Source: DUEN01 sp024277095
GTDB taxonomy: Bacteria; Chloroflexota; Anaerolineae; DUEN01
Assembly: GCA_024277095.1 (NCBI GenBank)
Contig: JAJRVX010000472.1
Coordinates: 1 to 19,254 of the forward strand
Length of the DNA stretch: 19,254 nt
Reading direction: 5' to 3'
Part shown: piece by piece, positions 8,273-15,143 of the stretch
How positions within the stretch are numbered: position 1 is the stretch's first letter
Layout: every line of letters begins with the position of its first letter
The notes under the pieces: generated by a model
The model's database searches: none
What the model was told of the DNA's origin: nothing
The model's input: the letters and a program-made list of their open reading frames with translations, nothing else
Position numbers and translations under genes: made by a program

Positions 8273-9078
8273 GCCATCGCCCCCCGTGGCTCCCGCGCCC
8301 AAGGGCGTTCAGGCCGATAGAAGGATTCGATCACCCGCTCCAGGCGGCTCTCATCCAGGCGGCGCACGATACGCCCATTGCGGGCGACGGAGATCGTGCC
8401 CGTCTCCTCGGAGACGACGATCGCCAGAGCATCGCTTTGCTCTGTGATCCCCAGAGCCGCCCGATGGCGGGTGCCGTACTGAACCTCCGCACTGGGTCGG
8501 CTGGAGAGCGGCAGGACACATTTGGCCGCCACAATCCGGTTATCCCGCATGATGACAGCACCGTCATGCAGTGGTGTGTTTGGGAAGAAGATCGTGAGCA
8601 AAAGCTGGGTTGAGACGATCCCGTCGATCATCACTCCCGTCTCGATGTAGTCCTGCAACCCAGTCTGGCCTTCCAAAACGATCAGGGCGCCATGTCGGTG
8701 TTCGGCCAGCCGCATCGCGGCGGACACGAGATATCCGGTGACCTGCTCGGCCATGGACTCCCGATTCCCCCACCGGAACAGGGTGCTGGTTCGCCCCATA
8801 CGCTCCAGCGCCCGTCGCAACTCCGGCTGGAAGATCACCGGGAGGGACACCAGGATCGCGGGCAGCGAGTTGCGCACCAGCCACTCGAAAGCGCTCAGCT
8901 GCAATACGCTGGTCACGATGGTGATAATCAGCAGGACGAGGAGGACGCCTCGCAGCAGAGCGACAGCCTGCGTACCGCGAAACAGCCGCAGCAACCCATA
9001 AAAGATCGCCGCCACAAGCGCGATATCGATCACGCTCTGCCACGAGAAACGGCTGAGAATGCCAAAGACGTCGATCAA
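8269..9078 (-). CDS. cdaA: Membrane diadenylate cyclase CdaA (c-di-AMP synthase)
   Basis: CdaA joins two ATP to make cyclic di-AMP, which controls potassium and osmotic balance and wall homeostasis. The 269-residue product has three hydrophobic segments (about 14-33, 38-57 and 66-83) followed by the DAC catalytic domain. Active-site motifs are present: DGAVI (Asp172-Gly-Ala) and GTRHRAALG (202-210) with the RHR triad. LHDGAVIMRDNRIVAAKCVLPLS, split over these motifs, is textbook for the family. The start is a TTG at 9078 with GAGGTG just upstream; no ATG lies in frame nearby. The stop overlaps the ybbR start by ATGA. Upstream argF ends 71 nt away. That gap contains TATATAT, so a second internal promoter cannot be excluded. 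Confidence 0.97.
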   Translation of the reverse strand: MIDVFGILSRFSWQSVIDIALVAAIFYGLLRLFRGTQAVALLRGVLLVLLIITIVTSVLQLSAFEWLVRNSLPAILVSLPVIFQPELRRALERMGRTSTLFRWGNRESMAEQVTGYLVSAAMRLAEHRHGALIVLEGQTGLQDYIETGVMIDGIVSTQLLLTIFFPNTPLHDGAVIMRDNRIVAAKCVLPLSSRPSAEVQYGTRHRAALGITEQSDALAIVVSEETGTISVARNGRIVRRLDESRLERVIESFYRPERPWAREPRGAMA

Positions 9079-9149
9079 CTCCGCACCTCATCCCCACACG
9101 TTCGATATATACCCCACCTTTTCCCAGGAGGAGCGGCGGTCGCTCCCCA

Positions 9150-10079
9150 CTATCCCTCTGCGGGCGCCATCAAACGCACCAACAGCCCTTTTTGCGCATG
9201 CAGCCGGTTCTCCGCCTGATCGAACAACACGGAGTGCGGGCCGTCCGCCACATCGTCCGTGATCTCCTCGCCGCGATGAGCCGGCAGGCAATGCATGACG
9301 ATCACATCCGGCCGCGCTCGCGACACCAGATCGGCGTTCACCTGATAGGGGGGGAACACCTGACGCCGGCGCTCCGCCTCCGCCTCCTGCCCCATGCTCG
9401 TCCACACATCCGTATAGATCACATCCGCATCCCGTACCGCCGCGAAGGGATCCGTGATGAGGGTAACCTGCCCGCCCCCACGCTCGGCCAGCGAGCGGGC
9501 AAGGGCCATCGTCTCCTCATCCAGCTGATAGCCCTCCGGGGAGGCAACGACCAGGTGGATTCCGGTCAGCGCTGCAGCAAAAGCCAACGAGCGGGCCACG
9601 TTGTTCCCATCGCCCACATAAGCCAGGCGGACCCCCTCCAGGCGCCCCTTCCGCTCCCAGATCGTGAGGAGGTCTGCCAGCGCCTGACAGGGATGGTTAT
9701 AATCGGAGAGCCCGTTGATCACAGGCACCCGAGAGTAAGCGGCCAGTTGCTCCACATGGGCATGAGCGAACACGCGCGCCATGATCCCATCTACGTAACG
9801 TGACAGGACACGCGCCACATCGGGGATGCTCTCCCTCTCCCCCAGGCGGACCTCCTGCGGCGAAAGGTAGATCGCGTCCCCGCCTAGATGGATCATGCCC
9901 ATGTGGAACGACACCCGCGTCCTTAAGGACGGCTTCTGGAACAACAACCCCAGGACCTTCCCTCGCAAAAGAGGCCGGTTGCCCCCCGCGAGCCATTCGT
10001 CCTTCAGCTCTCGCGCCAGCCGGAGGATCTCCCACAATCCCTCCGGCGTCAGATCAGCGATCGATAGAAAATGTTGCAT
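9150..10079 (-). CDS. argF: Ornithine carbamoyltransferase
   Basis: This cytoplasmic enzyme of arginine synthesis makes citrulline from ornithine and carbamoyl phosphate. Motifs numbered from ATG 10079 (309 residues, normal length): SLRTR at 51-55 and HPCQ at 129-132 for carbamoyl phosphate, DVWTSMG at 224-230, and HCLP at 263-266 with the ornithine-site cysteine. The start MQHFLSIADLT is typical for the family and has GGAGGTG about 9 nt upstream. A second possible start, ATG at 10133, overlaps the stop of the methyltransferase gene as TGATG. It would add 18 residues (MELEPGAYFESRAEVRFL) not expected in OTC. No other arginine genes are in the window, so the setting is a mixed housekeeping cluster. 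Confidence 0.96.
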   Translation of the reverse strand: MQHFLSIADLTPEGLWEILRLARELKDEWLAGGNRPLLRGKVLGLLFQKPSLRTRVSFHMGMIHLGGDAIYLSPQEVRLGERESIPDVARVLSRYVDGIMARVFAHAHVEQLAAYSRVPVINGLSDYNHPCQALADLLTIWERKGRLEGVRLAYVGDGNNVARSLAFAAALTGIHLVVASPEGYQLDEETMALARSLAERGGGQVTLITDPFAAVRDADVIYTDVWTSMGQEAEAERRRQVFPPYQVNADLVSRARPDVIVMHCLPAHRGEEITDDVADGPHSVLFDQAENRLHAQKGLLVRLMAPAEG

Positions 10080-10132
10080 GAGAAAGCGCACCTCCGCACG
10101 CGATTCGAAATATGCCCCCGGCTCAAGCTCCA

Positions 10133-10984
10133 TCAATCCGCCAGCAACAAGATGCCAGCGCGGACCTCATACCGGCGGCCGCAAACGTCGCAGCGCCAGA
10201 AATGAGGAGCAACATACCAGTCCCGTGCGCCGCAGCGCGGGCAAAGCAGGCACCCGACCAGGGAGCGACCCTCCTCCCCCGATCCGAGGGCAGATCCCGC
10301 CTTGCGGGCGAAGGCCCAATCGTAGTCCACCTGCCAACGCCGGACCTCGCAGGCCGCCATCCCCATGTCCATCAACATCTGGCGAAAGATGGATCGGCGA
10401 AAGGTGCGGCCGGGCAACAGGCGCGCCTGCCACCCCACCCGATTGGAGAGGAGCATGAGCCCACCGGGCCGCAGTACCCGCACCATCTCCGCCAGGGCCC
10501 CACGGGGATCGGGCATAAACTCCAAGGCCTCCACGCAACTTACAGCATCAAATGTGGCGTCTGGGAACGGCAGTTCGGAGGCATCCAACCACAGCCAGGA
10601 GACCCTCTCGTCCCCCTCCAGTCGACGGACGGCCTCCTGAAGCATCCCCAGGGAGCGATCCACAGCTACGATGTGCCCGGGGAACCCGCCATCGGCGAGT
10701 AGCGCTCGCGGCACCCGGCCCGTACCGGTGCCCACATCCAGGAGCCACGGGCGGCGCGCCCCCACCAGATCGAGACCCAATCGCAGCGGTCGGGCGATGA
10801 AGTGGCGCTCGTCCTCCCGGTTGAAACCTTTAATGTCGTCGTAGCGTCGGGCGAACCGATCGTACAGGTAGGCGACAACCCCGCTCCCCAGATAGGCGCC
10901 CTCGGCGATGATCAGATGCCAATATGCCAAGGCCACTACGACGATCAGAACGATCGCCAGGGCGATCCATATCCACAGGCTCAC
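10133..10984 (-). CDS. Membrane-anchored SAM methyltransferase with C-terminal zinc ribbon
   Basis: I chose GTG at 10984, which overlaps the upstream stop as GTGA and has GGGAGG 9 nt before it; an ATG at 11035 is in frame but lacks such a site. The 283-residue product begins with a transmembrane helix (about 3-25, WIWIALAIVLIVVVALA). A class I methyltransferase core follows: motif I DVGTGTGR (83-90), acidic Asp109 (VAVDRS), LDASELPFPDATFDAV and VRVLRPGGLMLLSN. The C-terminus carries Cys-rich pairs, CLLCPRC (245-251) and CDVC (265-268), which look like a zinc ribbon similar to Trm112-type domains. The substrate is unknown; quinone, lipid or another membrane-bound acceptor is possible. It is translationally coupled to the membrane protein upstream. 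Confidence 0.88.
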   Translation of the reverse strand: MSLWIWIALAIVLIVVVALAYWHLIIAEGAYLGSGVVAYLYDRFARRYDDIKGFNREDERHFIARPLRLGLDLVGARRPWLLDVGTGTGRVPRALLADGGFPGHIVAVDRSLGMLQEAVRRLEGDERVSWLWLDASELPFPDATFDAVSCVEALEFMPDPRGALAEMVRVLRPGGLMLLSNRVGWQARLLPGRTFRRSIFRQMLMDMGMAACEVRRWQVDYDWAFARKAGSALGSGEEGRSLVGCLLCPRCGARDWYVAPHFWRCDVCGRRYEVRAGILLLAD

Positions 10985-11859
10985 CCGGGAGCGCCTCCCA
11001 ATGCCCATCCCGCAGCCAGCAAAGCGACCCACCACCAGGATTGAACGTGGGCGAGCACGGCCGAGTTCCCCTCCTCAGCATTCATCCTCCCATACGCCCA
11101 CCATGTAGGCGCCGAGGCCAATGCCACGCCGGCTGCCCAAAGGGGATGCCGCGTCCCCACCAGGAGGGCGACCACCCCCAATTGCGATAGGGCCAGGAGC
11201 CACCAGGCCCGTTGGCTCCCGCTCTCAACCTCCAGAGCGGCCCGCTGCCACACTGTGAAGGCAATTCCCCCGCTGAGGGAAGCCAGGGTCATCGGGGCGT
11301 AGATGGCATGTCCCAGCCCCCACGGCAAGCCGATCATCAAGGAGGCCTGGATCCATGTGTTCGGCCGCCCGTTCAGACGGGCAGTGCCCCATCCGATCAA
11401 GCACAGGGAGAGCGCCAGCAGGGTCGCCAACACCGCCTCACGCCCCAGGATCAGGGCAACCAGGCCGGTGGCCAGCAAAGTGGGCAGCCCCAATCGCCAG
11501 GCAGCCACCAGAGAGCGATCGCTCTCCGCCCAGCCCAGCAGCCGAGCCGCCGGCGATCCCGGCCGCAGATACGGCAACGCGAACGTGGTCGAAGGCCACC
11601 ACTCCTCCCCATCCAGGGTGTCATGGCGACGCTCCACCAGGATGGTCCACAAACCACCCCACGCAGGATCAGCCAAAAACACCAGGAGAAGCAGACGCAG
11701 GAGGTCCTGTGATCTCCACGTGAGGGCGCCGGAGGCCAACGCCCCCGCCAAGACAGCCCATCCCGGCCCCAGGCGCCAGAAGGAACGGGTCAGCCATAGC
11801 CGCATGCCGATCAGCGGTCCGCCGCCAACCGGCCATTGTCTTAGCTCTTCTCGCTGCAC
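10981..11859 (-). CDS. Polytopic membrane protein of unknown function
   Basis: I do not recognise the family. The product has 292 residues from GTG 11859, which has AGGAGAG 5 nt upstream. A longer TTG start at 11880 would place the ribosome site inside the coding region. Hydrophobic stretches are spread along the chain (for example WAVLAGALASGALTW, LLATGLVALILG, AVLATLLALSLCLIGW, WWLLALSQLGVVALLVG, WWVALLAAGWALGG), giving roughly six to eight membrane segments. An early LVFLADPAWGGLWTILVERR section and a WWPSTTFALPYLRPGSP loop are distinctive. It is rich in Trp. It is first in the long minus-strand run and overlaps the methyltransferase gene by 4 nt, suggesting a shared membrane-linked task. 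Confidence 0.75.
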   Translation of the reverse strand: MQREELRQWPVGGGPLIGMRLWLTRSFWRLGPGWAVLAGALASGALTWRSQDLLRLLLLVFLADPAWGGLWTILVERRHDTLDGEEWWPSTTFALPYLRPGSPAARLLGWAESDRSLVAAWRLGLPTLLATGLVALILGREAVLATLLALSLCLIGWGTARLNGRPNTWIQASLMIGLPWGLGHAIYAPMTLASLSGGIAFTVWQRAALEVESGSQRAWWLLALSQLGVVALLVGTRHPLWAAGVALASAPTWWAYGRMNAEEGNSAVLAHVQSWWWVALLAAGWALGGAPG

Positions 11860-11888
11860 GGGCTCTCTCCTGTTGCACAACGCGCTGA

Positions 11889-11897
11889 ATTATACCA
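11889..11897 (-). promoter_or_regulatory. Extended -10 promoter for the long minus-strand run
   Basis: On the minus strand TGGTATAAT is a perfect TATAAT with the upstream TGn extension. No good -35 lies at 16-18 bp (GGCCCT at 17), as expected for an extended -10 promoter. It stands about 30 nt before the GTG of the membrane protein gene, leaving a short leader that holds the AGGAGAG ribosome site. Confidence 0.7.
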
Positions 11898-11961
11898 CAA
11901 GGGATTACCAAAGGGCCACACACAGCCTCTTGGGTACAGGGCTTTTTCAAAATCCCCCAAA

Positions 11962-11990
11962 CCCCTTCCCCCGAGCCCGGGAGAAAGGGG
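11962..11990. repeat. C-run/G-run hairpin, dispersed-repeat-like
   Basis: CCCCTT (11962-11967) pairs with AAGGGG (11985-11990) around a CCCCCGAGCCCGGGAGA core that can itself pair partly. Such elements occur as small dispersed repeats between genes in many Chloroflexota and Cyanobacteria. Only one copy is in the window, so its repeat nature is inferred. Apart from this hairpin and the two promoters, 11898-12122 shows no gene. Confidence 0.4.
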
Positions 11991-12122
11991 CTCAACGGTG
12001 GGTGGTGGGGTACGTCTGGCCACGTCGTGTGCTGGGGGAAACCGAGAAGAGTAGTGTATCCAATTCAGCCCGACCGGGATAGGCAAGGCCGGGCAAAGCA
12101 GGTGCGGGGCGGAAACGTCAAA

Positions 12123-12151
12123 TTGACAGCTCAACAGGAAAACGATATACT
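12123..12151 (+). promoter_or_regulatory. Consensus sigma-70 promoter for the fusion gene
   Basis: TTGACA (12123-12128) and TATACT (12146-12151) are separated by exactly 17 bp. Transcription would begin near 12158 and give a leader of about 160 nt before the ATG at 12320. It diverges from the extended -10 promoter at 11889-11897. Confidence 0.8.
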
Positions 12152-12157
12152 CCTTCT

Positions 12158-12319
12158 CGGCTCTACGACAGCTCAGCATCCGAGAGCCCGGCATGTGAGA
12201 GCGAGCTTCTGCGGAAGTGCGGGGGTGTGGTTTCGTGGGGCGGGCGTCATCCCCCCGTGGAAGCATAGTCCCTGGCTACACGAATGCCACCCCACACCTA
12301 TCTCCGAGGCCATACCAAA
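12158..12319 (+). other. Long structured 5' leader of unknown role
   Basis: The stretch between the predicted start point and the ATG has several possible stems. GGCTCT (12160s) can pair with AGAGCC about 25 nt later, or CTCGG with CCGAG, and these two pairings exclude each other. GGGTGTGG can also pair with CCACACC just before the start region. No known riboswitch class is recognised. An unused ATG at 12284 gives an in-frame 12-residue extension but has no ribosome site. Confidence 0.35.
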
Positions 12320-13774
12320 ATGGAGACCTCGCGGGCAACCCACTTGCTCCTGATCCGTCATGCGGAGTCCCTAAGCAACCTATATGGGATCAACATGGGC
12401 CCCAATACCGGGCTCACGGCCCGAGGTTGGGAGCAGGCTCGCTATCTGGCAGACTGGTTGGCGACACACGAGCCCATCGACGTCATCATCTCTAGCCCCC
12501 TGCTGCGCGCCCGTCAGACGGCCGATATCCTGAGCATCCGGCTGAACCTCCCCGTACACATCCAAAAAGGCCTGGAAGAGGCCACACAGCCATACTGGGA
12601 GGAGTTCCCCTCCTTCGCGGAGAGCAAAGGGCTGCCCGACGAGCCCTGGATCCCCACGCCGGAAACGGCCCCCACGTACACGGCCTTTCGGGACCAAGTC
12701 GTCCAGGCGCTGCGCACCATCCTGGACCAATTCTGGGGACACCGCATCGCCATCGTCACCCACGGTGGGACCATGTCCACCCTGCTGCGCTCTCTGATCG
12801 GGGGCCACCACGTCCGTGTCTACCAACACAACACCGCCATCCACAAGCTCGTCTGGGAAAAGAAGCAATGGACCATCATTTATGTCAACAAGATCGAGCA
12901 TTTGAACAGCGAGGCTGTCCCCGCCGACCGCCAGGTACCTCAGGAAGAGGAACGGGAGGAGCAGGAGGTCCAGGCGACGCTGCCGGCCCCGGCCTCTCCT
13001 TCCCCTCCTCTTCCGTCTCATCGGCCTCACGACCTCACCCCCGCCCAAATTGAGCGCCTCATAGACCTCGTCGATCCGCAGCCGGATGAGCGGGCGCTGG
13101 ACATCGCCACCGGCACCGGGGCGCTGGCCGTGGCCCTGGCGCAAAGGATGAGGCAAGTCATCGCCGTGGACACGAGCCCCGAGATGCTGGAGGAGGCTGA
13201 GATCGCCCGTATCCAAGCCGGGCTGGACAACCTGCACGTACGATGGGCCCGGCCGGAGCAGCTACCCTTCCTGGATGACTCCTTCGACCTGGTCACCTGC
13301 GCTTATGGGCTTCATCACTTCCAGGACGCCGCCGCGGCGATCCGAGAGATGGCCCGGGTGTGCCGCCCCGGGGGGCACATCCTGATCCATGAGCCTGCCG
13401 GGGATATCGACCCCGTGAAGCGGGCCACACAAGACGTCATCGAGCTGCGGCGGGACAGCTCCCATGTGACGCTCCTTACCGCCGATCAGACGCGCCAACT
13501 GGTCGTCCAGGCCGGGCTGGAGATCGATCGAGACGAGATCACGGAGGTTGAGCGCCATCTGGCAGATTGGCTGGATGCCGAGAATGCCGACGCCGAGATG
13601 GTCGAAGAGGTAACGGCCATGTTGGACGCGGCGATGGAAGGCGACGCGGCCGGTCTGCAAGTCCACCGGGAGCGCGATGGCAGCCTATCCTTCCGGCAGC
13701 GCGTGCTCACGTTACTGGCACATAAGCCTATCCAGAACACGCCACCAGATCCCAACGACGCACCCACCACCTGA
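12320..13774 (+). CDS. Histidine phosphatase fused to SAM methyltransferase
   Basis: A two-domain protein of 484 residues from ATG 12320 (GAGG 10 nt upstream); an ATG at 12284 would add 12. The N-terminal domain (about 1-200) is a branch-1 histidine phosphatase, like cofactor-dependent phosphoglycerate mutase or alpha-ribazole phosphatase. It has the phosphohistidine motif LLLIRHAESL, ISSPLLRARQTADIL, and THGGTMSTLLR with the second His. An acidic then proline-rich linker follows (QEEEREEQE, then PAPASPSPPLPS). The C-terminal domain is a UbiE/ubiquinone-type methyltransferase: LDIATGTGALAVALA (motif I), VIAVDTSPEMLEEAE, LPFLDDSFDLVTCAYGLHHF and RVCRPGGHILIHEP. All key motifs of both halves look intact. 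The frame is continuous, so this is not a gene overlap. Substrates are unknown. It has its own strong promoter and diverges from the cdaA run. Confidence 0.9.
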   Translation: METSRATHLLLIRHAESLSNLYGINMGPNTGLTARGWEQARYLADWLATHEPIDVIISSPLLRARQTADILSIRLNLPVHIQKGLEEATQPYWEEFPSFAESKGLPDEPWIPTPETAPTYTAFRDQVVQALRTILDQFWGHRIAIVTHGGTMSTLLRSLIGGHHVRVYQHNTAIHKLVWEKKQWTIIYVNKIEHLNSEAVPADRQVPQEEEREEQEVQATLPAPASPSPPLPSHRPHDLTPAQIERLIDLVDPQPDERALDIATGTGALAVALAQRMRQVIAVDTSPEMLEEAEIARIQAGLDNLHVRWARPEQLPFLDDSFDLVTCAYGLHHFQDAAAAIREMARVCRPGGHILIHEPAGDIDPVKRATQDVIELRRDSSHVTLLTADQTRQLVVQAGLEIDRDEITEVERHLADWLDAENADAEMVEEVTAMLDAAMEGDAAGLQVHRERDGSLSFRQRVLTLLAHKPIQNTPPDPNDAPTT

Positions 13775-14060
13775 TACACGGGAAAAAAAGAAGGGGAGCT
13801 TTGAGGAGCTGTACCCCTCAAAAGAAATCTCCTGATTTCCGCCCCTCATCTGGCTCGCCCGGCCTGCCCCATCCGAATGAGGCCGGAAAAGGGCAGGAGC
13901 CAAGCGGAAGAGAGGATATCTTGGCAGAGGCGGTCCTTCCACACTTCCTCTGTGGGCTTGCGAACAGCGATGACGGGCAACGATTCCCACAGGCATCGTG
14001 ACAGAAGCGCCTTCACACCTCCGAAATGGGTATAGTACCATCTTCCGGGGTACCGGGGGG
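13775..14060. other. Gene-free stretch dense in inverted repeats
   Basis: No convincing gene was found. Perfect or near-perfect stems follow one another: TTTGAGG/CCTCAAA (13800-13822), GAAATC/GATTTC with a 4-nt loop (13824-13839), and TGGCT/AGCCA (13851-13902) enclosing CCTGCCC/GGGCAGG (13863-13897). The alternative CCGGCCT/AGGCCGG (13859-13886) competes with the last. Beyond, TGTGGG at 13951 can pair with CCACA upstream or CCCACA at 13986. On the minus strand the first hairpin is followed by seven Ts. It could be a structured 3' region, an unknown RNA or a decayed mobile element. Confidence 0.4.
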
Positions 14061-14063
14061 GCA

Positions 14064-14092
14064 TTGACGTCCGCCCGCGGCTCAACTAGGAT
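14064..14092 (+). promoter_or_regulatory. Sigma-70-type promoter of the signalling module
   Basis: TTGACG (14064-14069) and TAGGAT (14087-14092) are 17 bp apart. It lies about 100 nt before the ATG of the HTH gene at 14196 and probably drives the HTH, receiver and kinase-like genes together. Confidence 0.6.
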
Positions 14093-14195
14093 GAATGCGT
14101 AAATCTTAAACGAATTGAATCGGTTTCAGAGAGCTCCGTTCAATCAGCGTGTGAGAAGCTGGGATGGACTTCATCACTCGCGAGGGGAAGGCGCC

Positions 14196-14432
14196 ATGAG
14201 TCCACCTGATGAAGCATCGCTCCTCACGGCACGGGAAGCTGCACAGTATCTCAACATCAGCCTATCCACACTCCATCGGATTGAGCAGGAGGGCTGGCTC
14301 GTACCGTATCGTACGCCCGGTGGGCACCGACGATACAGCATCAAGATGCTGCAAGAGTACCTGGAGAAAACCCGGCGGCAACCATCACAACGCGCCGATG
14401 ATTCCGAAAAAACCTTTTTCATCGAGGGATAA
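14196..14432 (+). CDS. BldC/MerR-like helix-turn-helix DNA-binding protein
   Basis: A 78-residue protein made almost wholly of one winged HTH of the MerR_1/excisionase type (HTH_17). LLTAREAAQYLNISLSTLHR is the helix-turn-helix, and GWLVPYRTPGGHRRYSIKML contains the wing, with the PGGHRRY signature at 41-47 shared with BldC and MerR proteins. There is no effector or dimerisation domain, as in BldC. ATG 14196 has GAGGGGAAGG just upstream; an in-frame ATG at 14115 lacks support. The stop TAA is one base before the receiver gene start, so the two are probably coupled. It likely regulates this operon or is the DNA-binding output for the stand-alone receiver; that is inference. Small HTH proteins of this type can also be excisionases, but no integrase is near. 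Confidence 0.85.
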   Translation: MSPPDEASLLTAREAAQYLNISLSTLHRIEQEGWLVPYRTPGGHRRYSIKMLQEYLEKTRRQPSQRADDSEKTFFIEG

Positions 14433-14433
14433 T

Positions 14434-14826
14434 ATGGGAAAACGCATTCTCGTTATCGACGACGAGCCCGATCTCGTACACCTGGTATCGATCTTCCTGG
14501 GCGCAGCGGGATTCGAGGTAATCGGTGCCGACAACGGGCGCGAGGGAATAGAGAAGATCGAGCAGGTCTCCCCCGATCTCGTGATCTGCGATATGGTGAT
14601 GCCGAACATGGATGGCATCGAAACCGTCAAGGCCATCCGGGCCAATCCACGCACGCGCTCGCTGCCGGTCATCATGCTCTCCGCCAGAGGGCAGACGGAA
14701 GATGTCAACCGAGCCCTCACCGCCGGAGCCAACGACTACATCATCAAGCCCTTTCGCGGGGCGGAAATTGTGGAGATGGTCAAGCGATACCTCTCCCAGG
14801 AGCAGTTAACTGAGATATGCCCTTAA
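14434..14826 (+). CDS. Stand-alone response regulator receiver
   Basis: A 130-residue CheY-like receiver with no output domain. The acidic pocket is Asp9-Asp10, the phosphoacceptor is Asp53 (VICDMVMPNMDG), the switch Ser is Ser83 (MLSARG), and Lys105 sits in IIKPF. All signalling residues are intact. The start ATG at 14434 is one base after the HTH stop, with GAGGGATAAT upstream. The 3' end overlaps the next gene's ATG by 10 nt. It is flanked by an HTH protein and a histidine-kinase-like protein, so it probably relays phosphate from a kinase to a protein partner. Confidence 0.95.
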   Translation: MGKRILVIDDEPDLVHLVSIFLGAAGFEVIGADNGREGIEKIEQVSPDLVICDMVMPNMDGIETVKAIRANPRTRSLPVIMLSARGQTEDVNRALTAGANDYIIKPFRGAEIVEMVKRYLSQEQLTEICP

Positions 14827-15119
14827 ATGAGGCAGTTCGCTACGGCGTAGATCCCGTTCCACCTCCAACGGACCATCAACCATCAAGTCCACCCCGCCGA
14901 CAATCCAACATGCCCGGCGATCCACCCTATCCCCCCGCCGTGATCGCGGCGATGATCGCCAGGATGGCCGCATGTCCGCCGGATAAATCGCCGCTTGTCC
15001 ATGCGCTGGAATGTCTGGCGGCGGAGGTCGAGGCGCGGGGGATGGCGCTGCATCTGCCGTCCGACGATCAGACCAGCTTTGTCTTGGCCTATCATTACAA
15101 CTTGAGCGAGCGGACATAG
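14817..15119 (+). CDS. Sensor protein N-terminal fragment (GAF part) ending in amber
   Basis: This frame opens with ATG 14817, overlapping the receiver gene by 10 nt, and ends at TAG 15117-15119 after 100 codons. ATG 14910 is an alternative start. The end, HALECLAAEVEARGMALHLP followed by SFVLAYHYNLSERT, looks like the first half of a GAF domain. The same frame continues right after the TAG with KEWEHLQSMM and the second half of the GAF. The fragment is therefore the front of a single sensor protein cut by one stop codon. A CAG-to-TAG change would explain it. On its own the fragment should not fold as a full GAF domain. Readthrough, decay or a sequence error are the alternatives. Confidence 0.7.
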   Translation: MPLNEAVRYGVDPVPPPTDHQPSSPPRRQSNMPGDPPYPPAVIAAMIARMAACPPDKSPLVHALECLAAEVEARGMALHLPSDDQTSFVLAYHYNLSERT

Positions 15120-15143
15120 AAAGAGTGGGAACATCTACAGAGC

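Noticed and set aside
6929..8320. Plus-strand ORF of 463 codons opposite ybbR
   Set aside because: His/Arg-rich composition typical of an antisense shadow in GC-rich DNA; ybbR on the other strand has clear domains and a coupled start.
10080..10136. Longer argF start at ATG 10133 or TTG 10136
   Set aside because: It adds residues not typical of ornithine carbamoyltransferase, while ATG 10079 has GGAGGTG upstream and the normal MQHFLS start. TGATG coupling to the methyltransferase gene remains possible.
12380..13237. Minus-strand ORF of 285 codons opposite the phosphatase-methyltransferase gene
   Set aside because: No domain recognisable; the plus strand carries both catalytic motif sets in a continuous frame.
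13780..13822. Intrinsic terminator on the minus strand (hairpin followed by T7)
   Set aside because: No minus-strand gene ends there, so the T-run is more likely incidental; on the plus strand no T-run follows the stem.
13846..14085. Minus-strand ORF of 79 codons with some protein-like stretches (YYTHFGGVKALL)
   Set aside because: No recognised family, no ribosome site, and it covers the inverted-repeat region and the TTGACG promoter on the other strand. Kept only as a possible relic.
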